From assembly GCF_016461705.1 (NCBI RefSeq), contig NZ_JAEMHW010000005.1, positions 1-64,000 of the forward strand: DNA of 64,000 nucleotides, written 5' to 3'. The notes beneath the pieces are model-generated. The model worked only from the letters and a program-made list of their open reading frames with translations, ran no database searches and was not told the origin of the DNA. The DNA comes from Streptococcus vicugnae (lineage in GTDB: Bacteria > Bacillota > Bacilli > Lactobacillales > Streptococcaceae). This document shows, one piece after another, positions 58,889 to 64,000 of this stretch; positions within the stretch are counted from its first letter, which is position 1; each line of letters opens with the position of its first letter. The translations under genes were made by a program, and so were the position numbers.

Positions 58889-59011
58889 ATGGAAAATTTA
58901 ATCGAAACTATTGAAAAATTTCTAGCTTATTCTGATGAAAAGTTAGAAGAATTGGCTGAAAAAAATCAAAAATTACGAGAAGAAAATCACCAATCAACTA
59001 AAAAAGAATGA
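58889..59011 (+). CDS. Small coiled-coil protein between divIC and serine hydrolase (SP_0009-like)
   Basis: A 40-residue acidic, helical peptide (MENLIETIEKFLAYSDEKLEEL onward) predicted to form a coiled coil. A similarly sized gene lies at this exact place in pneumococcus and other streptococci, which supports it as real. The start at 58889 is one base after the divIC stop, so it depends on coupled translation. The frame is open upstream only as an overlap with divIC. Function unknown; a division role is suggested only by position. Confidence 0.75.
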   Translation: MENLIETIEKFLAYSDEKLEELAEKNQKLREENHQSTKKE

Positions 59012-59023
59012 AAGGAGGAGCCA

Positions 59024-60310
59024 ATGAAAAGACTATTCGCAGTGATGCTAATACCATTTTTCTTGACTTCTCTTTCTGCTGTTAGTACTGAAAAAAACGT
59101 AGATTTAAGTAATACCGATAAATATCGATTGACAGCTGGTATAGCGGCATCGACTACTTATTTTGATGCTATACCAGCAAATCCTGCCCTTATCCAAACT
59201 AGCGACATTTATAAAGATAGTAATTTGACGGTTGCTTCAAGAACAATTGCTGCTAACAGCCAATTAGATATTGATAGAATTCTAATCAATGATAATTCAC
59301 AACCAGTATTTGAGTTATCTGATGGTAATTATATTGAAGCCAGCCGTCAATTAATTTATGATGATGTTATTCTTAGTCAGGAAACAGTTTCCGAAAATTA
59401 TTGGTTAAAGGATGATTTTCAAGTTTATCAAACACCATATGTTGTTGGCACACAGGAAGTAAAAACAGATTTAAACGCTTATTCAGCAGTTACCGTTTCT
59501 CAAAAAGCGACAACTTATCATGGAACTTATTATAAAGTTGATGGTAAAGGATGGATTAGTAGTGATTCTCTTTCTGATACAGATAACCGTATGGAAAAAG
59601 TGCAGCAGGTTCTTAATCAGAAATATAATAAAAGTAACTACTCAATTTACGTTAAACAACTCTCAACACAAGAAACAGCAGGGATTAATTCTGATACAAC
59701 GATGTATGCAGCTAGTGTTGCTAAGCTAGCGACCCTTTATTACGTTGAAGAAAAAATTCAAGATGGCAGTGTTAAAATGGATGATAAGTTGAAATACACT
59801 GCTGATGTTAATAATTTTGCTAAAGCTTATAATCCAAGCGGTAGCGGAAAAATTAGCAAAACTGCTGATGACAAAGATTACAGTGTTGAAGATTTATTAA
59901 AAGCTGTTTGTCAGAATTCTGATAACGTTGCAACCAATATTTTAGGCTATTATATTGCCAAACAATATGGTGATCATTTCACATCAGATATTAGTGCTAT
60001 AACGAATACTAATTTTGATATGAAAGCACGTGAAATGTCATCTAAAACTGCCGCTGATTTAATGGAAGCTATCTATCAGCAAAATGGAGATATCATTTCG
60101 TATTTATCATCAACTGCTTTTGATAATGCACGTATCTCTAGAGATATTAATGTTCAGGTAGCTCATAAAATCGGTGATGCTTATGATTACAGACACGATG
60201 TTGCTATCGTTTATGCTAATCAACCTTTTATTTTGTCAATTTTTACAGATAAAGCTTCTTACGACGATATTTCAAATATCGCTAATGACGTTTACAACAT
60301 TTTGAAATAA
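59024..60310 (+). CDS. Secreted class A beta-lactamase-like serine hydrolase
   Basis: A 428-residue exported protein with a signal peptide (about 1-22), a beta-rich N-terminal half that may contain SH3-like segments (about 90-190), and a C-terminal penicillin-interacting domain. The serine motif SVAK (ASVAKLATLYYVEE), SDN (CQNSDNVATN) and a KIG triad (AHKIGDAYDY) are all present. It is the counterpart of the pneumococcal gene between divIC and tilS. It may bind or hydrolyse peptidoglycan; beta-lactamase activity is not implied. AAGGAGGAG precedes the start. Confidence 0.88.
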   Translation: MKRLFAVMLIPFFLTSLSAVSTEKNVDLSNTDKYRLTAGIAASTTYFDAIPANPALIQTSDIYKDSNLTVASRTIAANSQLDIDRILINDNSQPVFELSDGNYIEASRQLIYDDVILSQETVSENYWLKDDFQVYQTPYVVGTQEVKTDLNAYSAVTVSQKATTYHGTYYKVDGKGWISSDSLSDTDNRMEKVQQVLNQKYNKSNYSIYVKQLSTQETAGINSDTTMYAASVAKLATLYYVEEKIQDGSVKMDDKLKYTADVNNFAKAYNPSGSGKISKTADDKDYSVEDLLKAVCQNSDNVATNILGYYIAKQYGDHFTSDISAITNTNFDMKAREMSSKTAADLMEAIYQQNGDIISYLSSTAFDNARISRDINVQVAHKIGDAYDYRHDVAIVYANQPFILSIFTDKASYDDISNIANDVYNILK

Positions 60311-60320
60311 GTGAAGTCTT

Positions 60321-61586
60321 ATGTATGATAAATTAGTAAAAGAAATTCAAAAACAGGCATATTTCGCCAAACATAAAAAAATTTTAATAGCTGTCTCAGG
60401 TGGAGTAGATTCTATGAATCTGCTACACTTTTTGTATATATATCGAAAAAAATTAGACATAGAGATTGCTATTGCTCACGTTAATCATAAACAGCGTATT
60501 GAGTCAGATACTGAGGAAGCTTATTTACGCGAGTGGGCAGGAAACCATCAGGTACCAATTCACGTTGCTTATTTTTCGGGGACTTTTTCTGAAAAAGCTG
60601 CGCGTGATTTTCGTTACAGCTTTTTTAAACAAATGATGACTGCACATCATTATACAGCTCTTGTAACGGCCCATCATGCAGATGACCAAGCTGAGACTAT
60701 TTTTATGCGTCTTTTACGAGGTAGTCGCTTGCGTCATTTATCTGGAATGCAACCAGTTAATGCGTTTGGTAACGGAGAGTTGATTCGTCCATTTTTGACT
60801 TATTCGAAGAGGGATTTACCTGACATTTTTCACTTTGAAGATGATACCAATCATTCTTTAGGGTTTTTGAGAAATCGTATTAGAAATCGTTATTTTCCAG
60901 TACTAGAGGAAGAAAATCCTAAATTTAAACAAGCTCTCCGCTATCTTGGTCATGAAAGCCAACAACTCTTTCAAGCATTCCAAGATTTAACACAAGGTAT
61001 TGAGGCGACAAACTGTTCTCAATTTTTAGCTCAGACACTGTCAGTTCAGACTGTTCTATTTCAAAATTATCTTGAAAATTTTCCTGATTTACAAGTGTCT
61101 CATGGGCAATTTGAGGAAATGTTGCATCTTTTAAGAAATAAATCTAATGCTAACTATCATGTGAAATCAGATTACTGGCTAGTTAAAGATTATGAAACAT
61201 TTCAAGTGAAAAAAATCAGCCCTAAGACCGATGGGGAACTAGCTCAAAAGATGCTAGAATATAACAGTATAGTCAATTATGGTCAGTTTCAATTTCAATT
61301 TGTTAGCAAAGATAAGGAAGGCATAGCCATTTACAGTTTAAATCCTATTCTTTTGAGAAAAAGACAGGAAGGTGACCGCATTGATTTTGGAGATTTTTCG
61401 AAAAAATTGCGTAGGCTTTTTATCGATGAGAAAATTCCAAGTCAAGAACGTGCTAATGCTATTATCGGCGAGCAGGATGGAAAAATTATTTTTGTCCAGG
61501 TTGCTGATAAAACTTATTTGAGAAAACCCTCTAAACATGATATAATGGAGGGCAAATTGTATATTGAAAAAATTAGAAATAGGTGA
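60321..61586 (+). CDS. tilS: tRNA(Ile)-lysidine synthetase
   Basis: Converts C34 of tRNA-Ile(CAU) to lysidine so it reads AUA. The 421 residues have the PP-loop [10 protein letters not shown] near 26-35, [21 protein letters not shown], and the C-terminal TilS domains. It starts 10 nt after the serine hydrolase gene and its end lies 4 nt before the hpt start, consistent with an operon leading to ftsH. Confidence 0.95.
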   Translation: MYDKLVKEIQKQAYFAKHKKILIAVSGGVDSMNLLHFLYIYRKKLDIEIAIAHVNHKQRIESDTEEAYLREWAGNHQVPIHVAYFSGTFSEKAARDFRYSFFKQMMTAHHYTALVTAHHADDQAETIFMRLLRGSRLRHLSGMQPVNAFGNGELIRPFLTYSKRDLPDIFHFEDDTNHSLGFLRNRIRNRYFPVLEEENPKFKQALRYLGHESQQLFQAFQDLTQGIEATNCSQFLAQTLSVQTVLFQNYLENFPDLQVSHGQFEEMLHLLRNKSNANYHVKSDYWLVKDYETFQVKKISPKTDGELAQKMLEYNSIVNYGQFQFQFVSKDKEGIAIYSLNPILLRKRQEGDRIDFGDFSKKLRRLFIDEKIPSQERANAIIGEQDGKIIFVQVADKTYLRKPSKHDIMEGKLYIEKIRNR

Positions 61587-61590
61587 TGTC

Positions 61591-62133
61591 ATGCTTGAAC
61601 AAGATATTGAAAAAGTGTTGTATTCTGAAGAGGAGATTATTGCCAAAACCAAAGAATTAGGCGCACAACTTACAAAAGACTATGAAGGTAAAAATCCTCT
61701 ATTAATTGGTGTTTTGAAAGGTTCTGTTCCTTTTATGGCAGAATTAATCAAACATATCGATACACATGTCGAAATTGATTTTATGGTTGTCTCTAGCTAC
61801 CACGGTGGAGTAAAAAGCAGTGGTGAAGTAAAAATTCTTAAAGACGTTGATACGAATATTGAAGGTCGTGATGTCGTATTTATCGAAGATATCATCGACA
61901 CTGGACGTACTCTAAAATATCTTCGTGATATGTTTAAATACCGTAAAGCAAGTTCAGTAAAAATCGCAACTCTTTTTGACAAACCAGAAGGTCGTGTCGT
62001 TGACATCGAAGCTGATTATGTCTGCTATGATGTTCCAAATGAATTTATCGTAGGGTTTGGTCTTGACTATGCTGAACGTTACCGTAATTTACCATATGTT
62101 GGCGTTTTGAAAGAAGAAATCTATTCAAAATAG
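61591..62133 (+). CDS. hpt: Hypoxanthine-guanine phosphoribosyltransferase
   Basis: Salvages hypoxanthine and guanine with PRPP. The 180-residue product has the PRPP motif [14 protein letters not shown], the flexible-loop region VVSSYHGG and the base-binding end with [18 protein letters not shown]. The ATG at 61591 gives the family N-terminus [10 protein letters not shown] and has AGGTGATGTC upstream; the earlier in-frame ATG at 61564 overlaps tilS. The tilS-hpt-ftsH order is conserved. Confidence 0.95.
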   Translation: MLEQDIEKVLYSEEEIIAKTKELGAQLTKDYEGKNPLLIGVLKGSVPFMAELIKHIDTHVEIDFMVVSSYHGGVKSSGEVKILKDVDTNIEGRDVVFIEDIIDTGRTLKYLRDMFKYRKASSVKIATLFDKPEGRVVDIEADYVCYDVPNEFIVGFGLDYAERYRNLPYVGVLKEEIYSK

Positions 62134-62154
62134 TAGAAAGTCGTTAGTTAATAT

Positions 62155-64000
62155 ATGAAAAATAACAAAAATAATGGCTTTGTTAAAAATTCCTTTATTT
62201 ATATTCTTGTCATTATTGCGGCGATTACCGCATTTCAATATTATTTGAGAGGAACAAGTACACAAAGTCAACAAATTAATTACTCGACTTTAGTTAAGCA
62301 ACTTAAAGCGGGTGATATTAAATCGATTACTTACCAGCCAAACGGTAGCATTATTGAAGTAAGTGGTAAGTATTCGAAACCTAAAAAAACAAAATCAAGT
62401 GCTTCTCTTCCTTTCCTAGAAGGAAGTAACTCAACATCAGTTACTGAGTTTACATCAATTATTTTACCAAGTGATTCTTCTATTGATACACTTACTAAAG
62501 CGGCAGATGATGCAGATGTTGATGTAAATATCAAACAAGAAAGTTCAAGCGGTGCTTGGCTATCTTTGGCATTAACTTATCTTCCACTTATCCTAGTAAT
62601 TGTCTTCTTCTTCATGATGATGAATCAAGGCGGAAATGGTGCTCGTGGAGCGATGAGTTTTGGTAAAAATCGAGCTAAGTCACAAAGTAAAGGTGATGTT
62701 AAAGTGAGATTTTCTGATGTTGCTGGAGCTGAAGAAGAAAAACAAGAACTTGTTGAAGTTGTTGATTTCTTAAAAAATCCGAAAAAATATAAAGCACTTG
62801 GTGCTCGTATTCCAGCTGGTGTTCTTTTAGAAGGCCCTCCAGGAACAGGTAAAACTTTACTTGCTAAAGCTGTTGCCGGTGAAGCTGGCGTCCCATTTTT
62901 CTCAATTTCAGGTTCTGATTTTGTTGAAATGTTTGTGGGTGTGGGTGCGAGTCGTGTTAGATCACTATTTGAAGATGCTAAGAAGGCAGAGCGTGCAATT
63001 ATTTTCATCGATGAAATCGATGCTGTCGGTCGCCGACGTGGTGCTGGCATGGGTGGCGGAAATGATGAACGCGAACAAACTCTTAACCAACTTCTTATTG
63101 AAATGGATGGTTTTGAAGGAAATGAAAACATCATTGTTATCGCTGCAACTAACCGTAGTGATGTCTTAGATCCTGCTCTTCTTCGTCCAGGACGTTTTGA
63201 CCGTAAGATTCTTGTCGGAAGTCCCGATGTCAAAGGGCGTGAAGCAATTCTTCGAGTACATGCTAAAAATAAACCATTGGCAGAAGATGTTAATTTGAAA
63301 GTTGTTGCACAACAAACGCCTGGTTTTGTAGGTGCGGACCTTGAAAATGTTCTAAATGAAGCTGCGCTTGTTGCTGCTCGTCGTAATAAAACTAAAATCG
63401 ATGCTTCAGATATTGATGAAGCTGAAGATAGAGTTATTGCTGGTCCATCTAAGAAAGACCGTACGATTTCACAACGTGAACGTGAAATGGTTGCTTACCA
63501 TGAAGCCGGACATACTATTGTTGGTTTAGTTCTTTCAAGTGCACGTGTCGTTCATAAGGTAACAATTGTTCCGCGAGGTCGTGCAGGAGGTTACATGATT
63601 GCTCTCCCTAAAGAAGACCAAATGTTGCATTCTAAATCTGATCTTAAAGAACAATTAGCTGGATTGATGGGTGGACGTGTTGCAGAAGAAATTATCTTCA
63701 ATGCACAAACAACTGGTGCATCAAATGACTTTGAACAAGCAACTCAGTTGGCTCGTGCGATGGTAACAGAATATGGTATGAGTGAAAAATTAGGTCCTGT
63801 TCAATATGAAGGCAATCATGCAATAATGGCAGGCCAAGTATCACCAGAAAAATCATATTCATCACAAACAGCACAAATGATCGATGACGAAGTACGTGCT
63901 CTTCTAAATGAAGCACGTGATAAAGCTGCTGATATCATCAACAATAACCGTGAAACTCATAAACTTATTGCAGAAGCGCTTCTTAAATATGAAACATTGG
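62155..64000 (+). CDS. ftsH: ATP-dependent zinc metalloprotease FtsH (partial, C-terminus outside window)
   Basis: A membrane-bound AAA+ protease; 615 residues are visible with no stop. Two helices (about 11-28 and 130-150) flank the extracytoplasmic domain. The AAA module has Walker A GPPGTGKT at 227-234, Walker [12 protein letters not shown] and the second region of homology [18 protein letters not shown]. The zinc motif HEAGH is at 449-453. It starts 21 nt after hpt; I see no strong ribosome site, the best being TAGTAGAAAG further up. Confidence 0.96.
   Translation, partial: MKNNKNNGFVKNSFIYILVIIAAITAFQYYLRGTSTQSQQINYSTLVKQLKAGDIKSITYQPNGSIIEVSGKYSKPKKTKSSASLPFLEGSNSTSVTEFTSIILPSDSSIDTLTKAADDADVDVNIKQESSSGAWLSLALTYLPLILVIVFFFMMMNQGGNGARGAMSFGKNRAKSQSKGDVKVRFSDVAGAEEEKQELVEVVDFLKNPKKYKALGARIPAGVLLEGPPGTGKTLLAKAVAGEAGVPFFSISGSDFVEMFVGVGASRVRSLFEDAKKAERAIIFIDEIDAVGRRRGAGMGGGNDEREQTLNQLLIEMDGFEGNENIIVIAATNRSDVLDPALLRPGRFDRKILVGSPDVKGREAILRVHAKNKPLAEDVNLKVVAQQTPGFVGADLENVLNEAALVAARRNKTKIDASDIDEAEDRVIAGPSKKDRTISQREREMVAYHEAGHTIVGLVLSSARVVHKVTIVPRGRAGGYMIALPKEDQMLHSKSDLKEQLAGLMGGRVAEEIIFNAQTTGASNDFEQATQLARAMVTEYGMSEKLGPVQYEGNHAIMAGQVSPEKSYSSQTAQMIDDEVRALLNEARDKAADIINNNRETHKLIAEALLKYETL

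Overview
The window is from a low-GC Gram-positive bacterium and carries the origin-proximal region of a Streptococcus chromosome. The evidence is the order rlmH-htrA-parB-oriC-dnaA-dnaN-ychF-pth-mfd-rqcP-divIC-tilS-hpt-ftsH, the sdaAB/sdaAA, ecfT/A2/A1-pgsA-rodZ-ymfH/F and yaaA-recF blocks, and an LPXTG pilus locus. Protein character suggests the bovis/equinus group (S. gallolyticus, S. equinus, S. infantarius relatives), but that is inference. Genes left of the origin are mostly on the minus strand and genes right of it on the plus strand, so both arms are largely co-oriented with replication.

Left end (1-6.8 kb): a minus-strand pilus operon with a dedicated type I signal peptidase, a very large LPXTG adhesin/ancillary pilin and the backbone pilin, which runs off the window. 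A divergent TetR regulator lies across a 39-bp perfect palindrome. 7.5-9.5 kb: a PadR regulator, HAAS/DUF1700 membrane protein and DUF4097 protein form an overlapping three-gene operon whose promoter lies between two near-identical AT-rich palindromes. 9.5-13.4 kb: a DUF1304 membrane protein and a giant YhgE/Pip membrane protein divergent from a second TetR gene, with two matching 17-bp operators.

Middle (13.5-44.5 kb): housekeeping genes. These include rpsD, veg, dnaB-rplI-gdpP, mnmG, mnmA, serine dehydratase, two secreted cell-wall hydrolases sharing an upstream motif, the ECF energizing module with phospholipid and cell-shape genes, recF, guaB, trpS with a complete tryptophan T-box leader, an ABC-F ATPase and a YfhO-type membrane glycosylation protein.

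Right (44.5-64 kb): three tRNA genes, then the origin. DnaA boxes occur in three intergenic regions (rlmH-htrA, parB-dnaA, dnaA-dnaN), and a DnaA-trio-like CTA repeat lies just upstream of dnaN. A one-mismatch parS site lies inside ecfA1 and a weaker candidate lies beside rlmH. Downstream is the usual streptococcal replication, translation-quality-control, division and tRNA-modification cluster, ending inside ftsH. A truncated XRE regulator and one copy of a dispersed 35-bp repeat sit between mfd and rqcP; the inverted partner copy lies 13 kb away beside the tRNA genes.

No CRISPR array, intact insertion sequence, prophage or obvious new defence system is visible. The most interesting signals are regulatory: the palindromes around the pilus, PadR and TetR promoters, a long terminator-like RNA hairpin ahead of mnmG, shared TTTACA-N4-TGTAAA operators, and a probably near-leaderless lipid kinase gene.
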